The position numbers and the translations under genes are program-made. From G963422705 sp963422705 (GTDB taxonomy: Bacteria > Poribacteria > WGA-4E > WGA-3G), in the NCBI GenBank assembly GCA_963422705.1, contig OY730443.1, positions 3,720,001 to 3,784,000 on the forward strand: a DNA stretch of 64,000 nucleotides, in the 5' to 3' direction. Positions 8,840 to 17,935 of this stretch are shown one piece after another. Positions within the stretch are counted from its first letter, which is position 1. Each line of letters begins with the position of its first letter. Under the pieces are notes generated by a model. That model made no database searches and was not told the origin of the DNA. It saw nothing but the letters and a program-made list of their open reading frames with translations.

Positions 8840-8901
8840 GTATAATATATAATTATTATATTAAAGTCATAGTATAATATATAATTATTATATTAAAGTC
8901 A
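8840..8901. repeat. AT-rich tandem direct repeat, two copies of about 31 bp
   Basis: Two near-identical copies of an AT-only-rich unit ending in ATTATATTAAAGTCA lie at 8840-8870 and 8872-8901, differing by about one base. They sit between divergent genes (the membrane-anchored protein on the minus strand and rimK on the plus strand), just upstream of a good promoter for rimK, and could be a regulator site or an UP-like element. Confidence 0.7.
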
Positions 8902-8913
8902 AGGACTTTTTTC

Positions 8914-8943
8914 TTGATTTTTATAAATGAATTAAGGTATAAT
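8914..8943 (+). promoter_or_regulatory. Sigma-70-type promoter of the rimK-like gene
   Basis: TTGATT (8914-8919) and TATAAT (8938-8943) are separated by 18 bases, and the ATG of the RimK-like gene follows 39 bases after the -10 box. The -10 box matches the consensus exactly and the -35 box in 4 of 6 positions. Confidence 0.6.
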
Positions 8944-8982
8944 TAAATATCATTTAATCTCCTTTGATTACGCACTAAAACG

Positions 8983-9873
8983 ATGCAAATCGCGATTCTC
9001 TCCCGTGTTCCGCAAAGCTACTCAACGCAACGTCTCCACGAAGCCGCCAATAAGGCGGGACACACTGCTGAAATTCTTGACCCTTTCGGATTCTATCTCC
9101 ACATCGGGGATAGTGGCAAATGCATCTCTTATGAAGGAAAACCGGCTGATGATTTTGATGTCGTCATCCCGCGTATCAGCCGGACAACGGCGAAATATGG
9201 TGAGGAGGTTGTGGCCCACTTTGAGTGGGTAGGGATACCTGTTGTTAATAGCGCGAACGCCATCGCGAACGCCCGCCATAAATTTCGTTCCTTGCGAATT
9301 CTCGCGGAACATAACCTACCTGTTCCACCGAGCCTCACCGTCGGTACCACGTCCTTCTTAGAAGGTGCCGTAACGGGGTTCGGCGATTATCCGTTCATTT
9401 TAAAACCGTTTTACGGCACGCACGGCAGAGGTGTTATGTTAATCGATACCGAAACGTCACTGGTGTCGACAGTGGATATGCTCTGCGATTTACATCAAGA
9501 TTACGTTATTCAACCTTTTATTGGGGAAGCCGCTGGTGCCGACATCCGTATCTTTGTCGTAGGAAATGAAGCCATCGCGGGGATGAAGCGGTGCGCACCC
9601 TCCGGTAAATTCCGGGCAAATATCCACCGTGGCGCATCAGGGAAAGCATTTCCGCTCTCTGCTGATTACAGTCGTCTCGCGATTGAAGCGGCTGTTGCAC
9701 TCGAATTGAAAGTCGCCGGGGTTGACATGATTCAAACAGCGGAGGGACCTGTCATTCTTGAAGTCAATCCATCCCCTGGATTTGAGGAGCTTGAATCTGT
9801 CACCGGTATAGACATCGCAGCGGCAATCATTCGTTTTGCCGCTGAGATGTGTTTAAATAGGGCCAACTTTTAG
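8983..9873 (+). CDS. rimK: RimK family ATP-grasp alpha-L-glutamate ligase
   Basis: The 296-residue protein aligns along its length with E. coli RimK: N-terminal MQIAILSRVPQSYST and LHEAANKAGHTAEILDP, VVIPRIS, then the ATP-grasp domain with ILKPFYGTHGRGVML, DIRIFVVGNEAIAGMKR, GKFRANIHRG, the Mg-binding VAGVDM and ILEVNPSPGFEELE. RimK adds glutamate residues to the C-terminus of ribosomal protein S6, but relatives modify other substrates such as coenzyme F420 or make amino-acid-linked peptides, so the substrate is not fixed by sequence. It is followed by a glycosyltransferase gene 25 bases downstream, which may be co-transcribed. Confidence 0.85.
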   Translation: MQIAILSRVPQSYSTQRLHEAANKAGHTAEILDPFGFYLHIGDSGKCISYEGKPADDFDVVIPRISRTTAKYGEEVVAHFEWVGIPVVNSANAIANARHKFRSLRILAEHNLPVPPSLTVGTTSFLEGAVTGFGDYPFILKPFYGTHGRGVMLIDTETSLVSTVDMLCDLHQDYVIQPFIGEAAGADIRIFVVGNEAIAGMKRCAPSGKFRANIHRGASGKAFPLSADYSRLAIEAAVALELKVAGVDMIQTAEGPVILEVNPSPGFEELESVTGIDIAAAIIRFAAEMCLNRANF

Positions 9874-9898
9874 GACTACTAGAGGTACATCAGGTAAT

Positions 9899-11077
9899 AT
9901 GAAAATTCTGATGTTCAATCATGAATTCCCACCAATTGGGGGTGGCGGCGGCTGGGTGAGTTATTTTTTAGGGAAACACTTCGCTGCTGCCGGACATCAC
10001 GTCCATCTCATCACCTCTAACTTTCAAGATTTGCCGCGTGATGAAAAAGTAGAAGGATTTCATGTACATCGCGTGCCTGCACTTCGGAGAAATCCAAATG
10101 TCTGCGCGGTTCACGAAATGTTTACGTATTCTGTCAGTTCAAGTCTTTACGGGTTGAAGTTCACCAAGACCTTTCATCCCGACATCGTGCAAGTCTTTTT
10201 CGGAATTCCATCGGGGTGTGGGGCATATCTGCTGAGGAAAATTCGCAACGTACCGTATTGTGTCTTTTTAGGCGGGCGCGATGTGCCGAGTCGCAATCCG
10301 GACCCGACGTATTATCGGTGGCTATACCTGCTCCTAAAGCCTTTTATCCGCGGAATTTGGCGTAACGCCTCGGTACTCGCCGCGTGTAGCAAAGGCTTAC
10401 GCGAACTAGCACAGGAAACCGACGCAGATGTCAACATTCAGCTCATTCCTGATGGCTTAGACTTGTCCCGTTTTTCATGGGTGCGGCGTGATGCTTGCCC
10501 TGATATCGTCCGAGTTCTAACGATTGGTAGACTCATTCCGCGTAAAGGATTTCAATTTTTGATTCAAGCGGTGCCACAAATTCTTGAGAATACGAAACAC
10601 AATTTTGAAATTGAAATTGTCGGCGATGGCCCCTATCGAGCAGAATTAGTGCGGTTAGCCGAAGAACTCGGCGTCGTATCCCACATTCGCTTCACGGGGA
10701 CAGTGCCGTATTCTGAATTGCCACAGAAGTATCGAGACGCAGCTCTTTTTGTTTTGCCCTCTCTTGCGGAAGGGATGCCACTTGTGGTATTAGAAGCGAT
10801 GGGAACAGGACTGCCAATTATTGCCAGTCGGGTACCAGGCATTGATGAACTCGTCAAGGCGGGCGTGAACGGCGACGTCTTTGAGCCGGGCGATGTATCG
10901 GGGCTCGCGCGATGTTTTGTTAAACTCATCACTGCCGGTAAACATCGCATCGAGATGGGAAAAGCTAGCGTTGAACGGGTTAAACCCTACGATTGGAGAC
11001 ATATTGCTGAAGCCTATTTGGCGAACTATGAAGAAATCATTTACACAAACAAAACGGTGGTACCCCCTCGTGATTAG
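9899..11077 (+). CDS. Glycosyltransferase family 4 (group 1) protein
   Basis: The 392-residue protein has a GT-B fold pattern. The N-terminus MKILMFNHEFPPIGGGGGWV holds the acceptor-domain glycine loop; the C-terminal half has LTIGRLIPRKGFQFLIQAV, the VGDGPYR stretch, and the EX7E-like signature LAEGMPLVVLEAMGTGLP (E and E contacting the nucleotide sugar). A retaining glycosyl transfer to a lipid-linked or envelope glycan is the usual role. No transmembrane segments. It follows rimK by 25 bases and has a weak AGGTAA ribosome site. The sugar donor and acceptor cannot be told. Confidence 0.85.
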   Translation: MKILMFNHEFPPIGGGGGWVSYFLGKHFAAAGHHVHLITSNFQDLPRDEKVEGFHVHRVPALRRNPNVCAVHEMFTYSVSSSLYGLKFTKTFHPDIVQVFFGIPSGCGAYLLRKIRNVPYCVFLGGRDVPSRNPDPTYYRWLYLLLKPFIRGIWRNASVLAACSKGLRELAQETDADVNIQLIPDGLDLSRFSWVRRDACPDIVRVLTIGRLIPRKGFQFLIQAVPQILENTKHNFEIEIVGDGPYRAELVRLAEELGVVSHIRFTGTVPYSELPQKYRDAALFVLPSLAEGMPLVVLEAMGTGLPIIASRVPGIDELVKAGVNGDVFEPGDVSGLARCFVKLITAGKHRIEMGKASVERVKPYDWRHIAEAYLANYEEIIYTNKTVVPPRD

Positions 11078-11256
11078 AAAATGGCTCATATAAAAAAACA
11101 TCTAAAAGGAATCCTGAACGGTTTATCGTAAATCCTCTAATTATTTGGGTGTCCGCAATGTATAGCTTCCCCGAAGTGGGACAGATGGAGGCGCTTAGCC
11201 AGCTAGAAGTGTTTTGTTCTAAAATCGACTATAATGGTGAAAAGAGGGTACAAAAA

Positions 11257-12723
11257 ATGAAGACACGCCCAATCAAAATTCTTGCCATCGGGGCGGGCGG
11301 GCTGCAACGCGCCTTAACTCACGAATTTGTCCATATTCTCAACCAGCGGAATCTTTACGATGGCGGTATTTTTGTTGGGCAACCGCGTGGCAGTGAAAAA
11401 GCGGAAGCCTTTAACCGACAAAACGGCGTGTATCATGTCGTCACGTTTGACTTAGACGGAATTCATGAGATTCGTCAAATTTCAAGCGTTGTTGGTGCGA
11501 CGTCCCTCACAACTGAGGCGGGACGTGAGCGGTTCTACGTCCAAACCCAAAACCCGCTAGATGTTATTCTCATTGGCGTAACTGAAGCGGGGATTGCTAG
11601 AGGCGAGCTTGCCATGGATGTGCTTGATGAAACCCTCTATCGGTACTTCTCACACCACGGGCGAGAGGCAACCGTTGCCGTTATTAATACGGATAACCTC
11701 CGTAACAATGGAGATGTTATCCGCGAAATCTTGTGTAACCAATATCCGAAACGGAACGCCGCTTATTTGTGCTGGCTGGAAACGAACGTCGGCTTCCTCA
11801 ACGAGATGGGTGATAGGCTTGTGCCTCAAACGTATGCTGTTCCGGATATGATTAAAACAGCGGCACACGCGCAAATAGGCATTTCAGACGATTTGACAAC
11901 TTATGCCGAGCCCCTCCCGGCAAAGCCCCTTATTCTTGAAGACACCCGCGATATGCTCCGTGTTCCTTTCAGCGCGCTCACTGATTTAGGGGTTATTGTC
12001 ACCCGACAGCGCATAGAACGGTATCACGATTGGAAACTCCTGCTCGTCAATTCCGTGCATGTACCGGGCATAACGCACAAGGGCATGCTGTCTGGCATTG
12101 CGTACGTCAATGAAGCCGCGCTCCATCCGAAATTTGCCCCCCATCTGGAACGCCTGATGGATGGCTACGCAGAAATTGTAGAATCAGATATCCCAATCGT
12201 AGGAGAGAGCGCGCATGCATATACACGCGAGTTTATTGAGCGCATTCGTCGTGTTAAAGATGATAACGCCCGGATTAATATCATTGAGACGGTGAAACTC
12301 CGCGAGCGCGCCGCCGATATTGTTCGCTCACCCAATTATGCATCGGCGACTGAACAATTCAAAATGGATTTTGCCTACGCTTTCGCAACGGTGCTGCGTT
12401 TTCTGACACCGTACACCTCCGAAAGTGATGTCTATACCGGGATAACAGATACCGGCGCCGAATATGAAATTCGGGATGCGAATCGGACTATACAGAAAAT
12501 CTTGAGGGGCGCTTTTGGTGCTAGCCACGCTGACGTAGAAAGACGGCTGACGAGTATCTTCTCAGACAAAGCACTTTGGACGGCGCCCGGGGCATCCCCA
12601 CAGCCGCCCTTGAGCGAGAATCGAGATTTTAGCCGGCGCGCCATCCACTACTATCATCAATTCGTTAATGGAAAGACATGCCTCGAGCTCTTAGCGTCAC
12701 TCGTGCCCCCTCATAAGCCCTAG
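11257..12723 (+). CDS. Mannitol dehydrogenase family (polyol/hexonate) oxidoreductase
   Basis: An ATG at 11257 preceded by AAAGAGGG is the likely start, giving 488 residues; an upstream ATG-type start at 11149 would add 36 residues unlike the family. The N-terminal Rossmann part (IKILAIGAGGLQRA) is followed by SVVGATSLTTEAGRERF, INTDNLRNNGDVIR (the N-x-D-N motif typical of mannitol dehydrogenases), and a C-terminal all-helical domain with LLLVNSVHVPGITHKGMLSG, where the Lys before G normally acts as catalytic base. Family members oxidise mannitol, altronate or fructuronate with NAD(P). The substrate is uncertain. The gene stands alone, facing the Gfo/Idh gene at 12783. Confidence 0.75.
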   Translation: MKTRPIKILAIGAGGLQRALTHEFVHILNQRNLYDGGIFVGQPRGSEKAEAFNRQNGVYHVVTFDLDGIHEIRQISSVVGATSLTTEAGRERFYVQTQNPLDVILIGVTEAGIARGELAMDVLDETLYRYFSHHGREATVAVINTDNLRNNGDVIREILCNQYPKRNAAYLCWLETNVGFLNEMGDRLVPQTYAVPDMIKTAAHAQIGISDDLTTYAEPLPAKPLILEDTRDMLRVPFSALTDLGVIVTRQRIERYHDWKLLLVNSVHVPGITHKGMLSGIAYVNEAALHPKFAPHLERLMDGYAEIVESDIPIVGESAHAYTREFIERIRRVKDDNARINIIETVKLRERAADIVRSPNYASATEQFKMDFAYAFATVLRFLTPYTSESDVYTGITDTGAEYEIRDANRTIQKILRGAFGASHADVERRLTSIFSDKALWTAPGASPQPPLSENRDFSRRAIHYYHQFVNGKTCLELLASLVPPHKP

Positions 12724-12782
12724 GAATTACGGCGTATTATCTTATTATATTTTAAGTCATAAATACCAAAATGGGATACAAA

Positions 12783-13736
12783 TTAATCGATAAGTGAGAT
12801 AACCCCTTTTCTCCGTTGTAGGACGGCATCGTATAACCGCATTGTGCCGATGCAGTCTCGGATACTGGCTATCGGTTCACGGTTTTCCCGAATGGCATTG
12901 ACAAATTCTGTAAGGCTAAAACCATCCCCGGTTAACTCGCCGTTCCGTTCGTCGGAGAAATTAGAGGTGAAAGTGTTTCCGGCTTCTGTGAAATGTTGGA
13001 TGCCCCACAATCCATCTAAAACGATGTATTCGTGCTGCCCCGTAATTTCAATATAGTCATAGTTACGTCGCCAGAGGCGTTGGCTCGTTAATTGTAAGTT
13101 TCCTACCGCGCCATTGGTATATTCTAATGCGACGGCGAAGGCCCCTTGCCCATCGACTTCGTTGTGGAAAACGCTAATTTCCTTGGCATCTGCGCCGGCG
13201 ATGTGCCGTACCAAATCAAAATGATGTATAGCAAAATCGAGCAGATAACTTTTCACTGTCGGGTAGGCGCCGCTACAGAAAGAGCAAAACAGTTGCGTCA
13301 GTTTCCCAAAGGATTTTGTTTGCATAATTTCCCTTGCGCCTCGTACACCGAGGCTAAACCGGCGTTGGAAGTTCACCATCAGTGTTTTGCCGTGCTTATC
13401 TGCAGCTTCTGCCAGCACCAGCGTCTCCGAAAGCGAGGGGGCCGGTGGTTTCGGCACAAAGACATGGTATTCTGCGGCTAACGCTTCAAGCACCAGTGTC
13501 TGCCGCTGCTCGGGCCCCATGCATATAATAATGCCCTCGAGTTCCTCTTTCTCGAACATCTCCTGCCTGTCTGTATAATAACGGCCGGTGCCAAATTTGC
13601 CTGCCGCAGCTTTCGCGCGATTTTCATCAACATCGCAGACGGCTTGCAACGCGACTGGTGCGAGATGTAGTGCTGGGTAAATGGTGTGCCGTGCAAAACC
13701 GCCGGCACCTAAAAAGCCAATTCGAAGAGGTTCCAT
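12783..13736 (-). CDS. Gfo/Idh/MocA family oxidoreductase
   Basis: The start at 13736 is taken because an AAAGGA site precedes it and the product then begins directly at the Rossmann fold (MEPLRIGFLGAGGFARHTI); an upstream start at 13853 adds 39 unrelated residues. The 317-residue protein has the GxGGxxR dinucleotide loop, VFVPKPPAPS in place of the usual EKP motif (so the conserved Glu-Lys-Pro is read as PKP), and YLLDFAIHHFDLVRHIAG, where the H-H/D motif supplies catalytic residues. These NAD(P)-dependent enzymes oxidise or reduce sugars and inositols. The substrate is unknown. Confidence 0.8.
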   Translation of the reverse strand: MEPLRIGFLGAGGFARHTIYPALHLAPVALQAVCDVDENRAKAAAGKFGTGRYYTDRQEMFEKEELEGIIICMGPEQRQTLVLEALAAEYHVFVPKPPAPSLSETLVLAEAADKHGKTLMVNFQRRFSLGVRGAREIMQTKSFGKLTQLFCSFCSGAYPTVKSYLLDFAIHHFDLVRHIAGADAKEISVFHNEVDGQGAFAVALEYTNGAVGNLQLTSQRLWRRNYDYIEITGQHEYIVLDGLWGIQHFTEAGNTFTSNFSDERNGELTGDGFSLTEFVNAIRENREPIASIRDCIGTMRLYDAVLQRRKGVISLID

Positions 13737-14110
13737 ATTTTTCCTTTCTGTGTTTACAAAAGTTAATATCAAACGTCCTATACCATTTCGTTCATATCTT
13801 TTTAGCCGATTCCGACGATAGGAATAGAAATAATTTAGCACAACATCCACCATTTGTAAAGATTTTGGAGACGTTTTGGGTGCTTTAGTTTGTCGAAAAG
13901 TGAATGTCGATGAGTCGAATTGATTGTACGTCTTTCCCGAATTGGATAATTGAATTCAACCTAATTGCCGGAATCACGTCAAAGAATAAGTCTTATTTTT
14001 AGTTCATAGAACGATGGGATTAGGGAATCAAAGCATCATTCTGCGGGATAAGAAGTTGCCGGTGCGTATCTCGTCAAGCTCCTTTAGAATAGGAGGGCAC
14101 AAAAAAGTAC
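13737..14110. other. Intergenic region between divergent genes
   Basis: These 374 bases lie between the minus-strand oxidoreductase and the plus-strand MFS gene, so both promoters should be here. I see no convincing gene. The segment AAGTTGCCGGTGCG at 14053-14066 recurs at 34427-34440 in another intergenic gap. A strong AGGAGGG lies about 13 bases before the MFS ATG. Confidence 0.4.
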
Positions 14111-15580
14111 ATGCTAGAAAAAAGTAGGAACTTCGAGCAGAATCACTGCGAAGGCGCTGCTAGTAAATATCGGCCGGAGGCTGAATCAGAACCACCCCTC
14201 GAGCAGATTCCGCGTGGCATCGGTGAGAAGCCATTTTCCCAGCGAAATTTCCGATTCGCGTTGCTGCAAGGTGCCTTCATGCGAATCAACCTCGCTTTTG
14301 CGGATTCATCAACTGTTCTTCCTGCTTTCATTCACAAGCTGAGCGGCTCTAATATCCTCGTCGGGTTAACCGGTTCAATGATGACGGCGGGTTGGATGTG
14401 GCCTCAATTACTGATGTCAAATTTGTTGGAACATCGTCCGCGCAAAATGCCGTTTTATGCGCTCGGCATGGGTATCCGCGTCTTGGCCTGGCTTGGGGTG
14501 TTCTGTTGCACCATCCTTATCGGAGAACGAAATCCGATGTTGCTTGCTGCTTGTTTTCTCGGATTCTATTTCTTATCTTCCTCGGCGATGGGGGTTTCAA
14601 CGCTTCCGTACATGGACATCGTTTCTAAGTCAATCGCGCCACATTATCGCGCCCGTTTCTTTAGTCTACGTCAGCTTTACGGCGGTTTTTTTGCGATATG
14701 GGTAGGGTTTTTGGTGCGTGCCGTTCTGGGAAATGAGTCAGAATTTACAGGCATCGTTGGTGGCATTACGCGAACCTTCAAAGCGATGACGATGTATATT
14801 ATCTGTTCTATATGCCGGGTTGATACCGAGCTCGGCTTCCCGTATAACTACGCCTTTCTGTTCATCTGCTCTGTGAGTGCTGCGTTCCTTTCCTTTATCA
14901 GTTTTTTAGGCGTGCGTGAGCCCATCCATCCTGTTCAACCGATACGCCAGCCCATGTGGCAGCACTTAAAACAGGGGCCGCGTTTCCTTCGAACAGATAT
15001 GAATTACCGGCGGTTTATCTTGTTCCGCGTTGCTGCACATTTTTCGGGAATGGCATCCCCATTTTATATCCCCTATGCGCTTGATGAACTCAACGTTTCG
15101 GAAGCAACGATCGGATTTTTCATCGTCTGTTCGGCGTTGAGTGGGGTGGTGTCGAATACGTTGTGGGGATATATCGGCGACAATTACGGTGTGCGCTGGC
15201 TCCTGATTATCACGGCGGGGTTGATGGGGATTCCCCCGACGATAGCTTTTTCCGCTGCTGTCCTGCCGCCCTCGTTACAGCTACCTGCGTATTTCCTGAT
15301 TTTCACCGTTGGTGGTATTTTGGCAAACGGGATGATGGTAGGCTTTATGGCATATATGCTCAATATTGCCCCACCGCGCAGTCGCCCAAGTTATATCGGG
15401 TTTATGAACACGTTCCTCTTGCCAGTAAGTTTCGCGCCTGTGATAGGTGGGGTACTCGCGCCTCACATCGGGTATCGGTGGCTATTTGCTATCAGTATCT
15501 GCATCTGTCTCATTGCCTTTGCGGTTGCAACCGGGCTCAAAGAGATTATGCACAAAGAGGAAGATTCCGTCGCCCCCTAA
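14111..15580 (+). CDS. Major facilitator superfamily transporter
   Basis: The 489-residue protein has a hydrophilic N-terminal stretch of about 50 residues and then about 12 hydrophobic segments, for example VLAWLGVFCCTILIG, MLLAACFLGFYFLSSSAMGV, FAIWVGFLVRAVLG and LFAISICICLIAFAVATGL. The cytoplasmic loop after TM2-like segments and the second-half motif GYIGDNYGVRWLLI fit MFS antiporters or uniporters. An acidic/basic loop (EPIHPVQPIRQPMWQHLKQGPR) separates the halves. The substrate is unknown; it may be a sugar given the surrounding oxidoreductases. AGGAGGG lies upstream, at slightly long spacing. Confidence 0.75.
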   Translation: MLEKSRNFEQNHCEGAASKYRPEAESEPPLEQIPRGIGEKPFSQRNFRFALLQGAFMRINLAFADSSTVLPAFIHKLSGSNILVGLTGSMMTAGWMWPQLLMSNLLEHRPRKMPFYALGMGIRVLAWLGVFCCTILIGERNPMLLAACFLGFYFLSSSAMGVSTLPYMDIVSKSIAPHYRARFFSLRQLYGGFFAIWVGFLVRAVLGNESEFTGIVGGITRTFKAMTMYIICSICRVDTELGFPYNYAFLFICSVSAAFLSFISFLGVREPIHPVQPIRQPMWQHLKQGPRFLRTDMNYRRFILFRVAAHFSGMASPFYIPYALDELNVSEATIGFFIVCSALSGVVSNTLWGYIGDNYGVRWLLIITAGLMGIPPTIAFSAAVLPPSLQLPAYFLIFTVGGILANGMMVGFMAYMLNIAPPRSRPSYIGFMNTFLLPVSFAPVIGGVLAPHIGYRWLFAISICICLIAFAVATGLKEIMHKEEDSVAP

Positions 15581-15657
15581 CCGGAGTGGCCGGCCGGGGT
15601 GCGTAATCGGGCATCTTTACCGGGCAGATTCCCTTTAACCTGTGAGACGTGCCCATT

Positions 15658-16239
15658 TTACGACGATTCAAACGCGGTGATATCTGCTTCAAACTGGAGC
15701 GTCCAGCCGATTTCATCAAGCCCGTTGAGTAGGCAGTGCTTCTCAAAATCGCCTATTTCAAACCGGTGCATTGTCCCATCCGGGCGGCTTACCCCTTGTT
15801 CTTCCAAATCCACCATGAGTCGGTAACCTTCCGTGTCTTGTGCTGCTTGACTCAAGTCGGCAATAACGTCAGCCGGCAATGCTATCGGTAAGAGGCTGTT
15901 CTTATAGCAATTGTTCCGGAAGATGTCCGCAAAAGAAGGCGCGAGAATCACCTTGAAGCCATACTGTTGGAGGGCCCACGGTGCATGCTCGCGAGAGCTG
16001 CCGCAACCGAAATTTGCCCCAGCAATCAGAATACTTGCCCCTTCGTAACGCGGGAGATTTAGCACGAATGAAGGGTCCCGTTCACCATTTTCAAGGTAAC
16101 GCCAATCGTAGAAGAGAAATTCCCCGAACCCCGTTCGCTCAATTCGTTTCAGAAATTGTTTCGGGATAATCTGGTCGGTGTCAACATTAAGCCTGGCAAG
16201 TGGTACCACAAGTCCAACGTGTTCTTTGAATGCTTCCAT
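15658..16239 (-). CDS. leuD: 3-isopropylmalate dehydratase small subunit
   Basis: The 193-residue protein matches LeuD in length and sequence: VPLARLNVDTDQIIPKQFLKRI at residues 12-33, the swivelling-domain motif GANFGCGSSREHAPWAL, and SFADIFRNNCYKNSLLPIAL. With LeuC it isomerises 2-isopropylmalate to 3-isopropylmalate in leucine synthesis. It lies 62 bases downstream of leuC on the same strand, so the two are very probably an operon. No other leu gene apart from leuS is in the window. Confidence 0.95.
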   Translation of the reverse strand: MEAFKEHVGLVVPLARLNVDTDQIIPKQFLKRIERTGFGEFLFYDWRYLENGERDPSFVLNLPRYEGASILIAGANFGCGSSREHAPWALQQYGFKVILAPSFADIFRNNCYKNSLLPIALPADVIADLSQAAQDTEGYRLMVDLEEQGVSRPDGTMHRFEIGDFEKHCLLNGLDEIGWTLQFEADITAFESS

Positions 16240-16301
16240 ATTTCTGTTTTGTTTCCCTTATAAACATGAGAAGGAGTGGAATGTGTTGCTGGTATTACGT
16301 C

Positions 16302-17702
16302 CTATGAGAGATTCCGGATGTCAACGAAATGCCCTGCAACGGCTGTGGCAGCTGCCATCTGTGGACTGACAAGGTGCGTCCGTCCCCCTTTACCTTGGCG
16401 CCCTTCGAAATTACGGTTTGATGTACTGGCGCAGCGCTGCCCCGGACTAAGTATATCTGGGTTCATACCGAGGCACATGCTACATCCCGCCTCACGCCAG
16501 TCAAAACCGGCTGCCCGGAAAATGTCATCAAGTCCTTCCGCCTCGGCTTGACGTTTGACTGCCTGCGAACCGGGCACCACCATCGCGTTGACAGTGTCTG
16601 CAACTCGTTGTCCTTTTACGATAGCAGCAGCGGCTCGCAAATCACTAATCCGGGAGTTCGTGCAGCTTCCAATAAAAACCCTATCCACAGAAATCGCTGT
16701 TATCGGTGTACCGGGTTCAAGGGCCATATATGATAATGCATGCTCAGCAGCCTGTCTTTCATCAGGCATTGGCATGTCGTTAGGATTCGGCACGCATCCT
16801 GTTACATCGGTTACCATGCCAGGGTTTGTTCCCCAGGTAACCTGTGGGGCAATGTCGGCAGCTTCGAGTTGTAACGTTCTATCGTAGGGTGCACCATCAT
16901 CGGTGGGGAGGTGTTTCCATTGCGCAACCGCGTCATCGAAATCTTCGTCTTTTGGGGCAAAACGTTTACCGGCGAGATATTCATAAGTCGTATCATCCGG
17001 CGCTATCATGCCGGCGCGTGCCCCAGCCTCAATTGACATATTGCAAATCGTCATCCGTTCTTCAATACTGAGTGCACGGATAGCGGAACCTGTGTATTCT
17101 ACAACCGCCCCGTTTCCTCCATCAATCCCTATGCGGCCAATAATGGATAGGATAATGTCTTTCGCCGTGACACCGTTTTGCAGGATTCCAGTAATCCGAA
17201 TTTCAAACGTTTCTGATTTCTGTTGCAACAAACATTGTGTTGCCAACACGTGTTCAATTTCGCTTGTGCCAATGCCGAACGCAAGTGCACCTAACGCCCC
17301 ATGTGTTGAGGTATGGCTATCCCCACATACGACGGTTTTTCCGGGCTGCGTGATACCGAGCTCAGGTCCGATGACATGCACAATCCCCTGTTCTGGGCTA
17401 TTGATATCATAGAGTGAAATGTCAAATTCGGCGCAATTTGCAGCCAGCGTTTCCATCTGCTTTGCTGCGATTAAGTCTTTAACCGGCAAATTTCGATTTG
17501 TTGTCGGTACATTGTGGTCCATCGTGGCGAAGGTCAAGTCTGGGCGGCGCACCTTCCGGTTATTAAGCCGCAACCCTTCAAACGCTTGTGGTGATGTGAC
17601 TTCATGCACAAGATGCGTATCAATGTACAAAACGGGCATATCGCCTGAGACGTCACGCACCAGGTGTACGTCCCATATTTTTTCATACATTGTTTTTTTC
17701 AT
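16302..17702 (-). CDS. leuC: 3-isopropylmalate dehydratase large subunit
   Basis: The 466-residue protein carries the aconitase-family Fe-S ligands: Cys in VFIGSCTNSRISDLR and the pair in GCSMCLGMN. It also has DHNVPT, GDSHTSTHGALGALAFGIGTSEIEHVLATQ, and a start MKKTMYEKIWDVH preceded by AGAGGG. Length fits bacterial-type LeuC. It forms the catalytic dehydratase with LeuD (next gene downstream). The 233-base gap upstream separates it from the RNase J gene and probably holds its promoter. Confidence 0.95.
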   Translation of the reverse strand: MKKTMYEKIWDVHLVRDVSGDMPVLYIDTHLVHEVTSPQAFEGLRLNNRKVRRPDLTFATMDHNVPTTNRNLPVKDLIAAKQMETLAANCAEFDISLYDINSPEQGIVHVIGPELGITQPGKTVVCGDSHTSTHGALGALAFGIGTSEIEHVLATQCLLQQKSETFEIRITGILQNGVTAKDIILSIIGRIGIDGGNGAVVEYTGSAIRALSIEERMTICNMSIEAGARAGMIAPDDTTYEYLAGKRFAPKDEDFDDAVAQWKHLPTDDGAPYDRTLQLEAADIAPQVTWGTNPGMVTDVTGCVPNPNDMPMPDERQAAEHALSYMALEPGTPITAISVDRVFIGSCTNSRISDLRAAAAIVKGQRVADTVNAMVVPGSQAVKRQAEAEGLDDIFRAAGFDWREAGCSMCLGMNPDILSPGQRCASTSNRNFEGRQGKGGRTHLVSPQMAAATAVAGHFVDIRNLS

Positions 17703-17935
17703 AGTTTTTTCCCTCTATCCTATTATCTTTATGTAAAATTCAATGAGGTGGCGATATATCAGTGTGCCCCGATGCTGAATTAGAGGCGATTTTGCATGCG
17801 AATTCACCTTTTAATTTTACACATTGCAACGTGAGAATTCAAGTGAAATCATCGGGTGTCGAGAACCGTTCAGTTTTAGATTTTATTGGTTTTCGTTATC
17901 ATCGTGATTTTTCGGTTAAGAAAAAAATATTTGTG

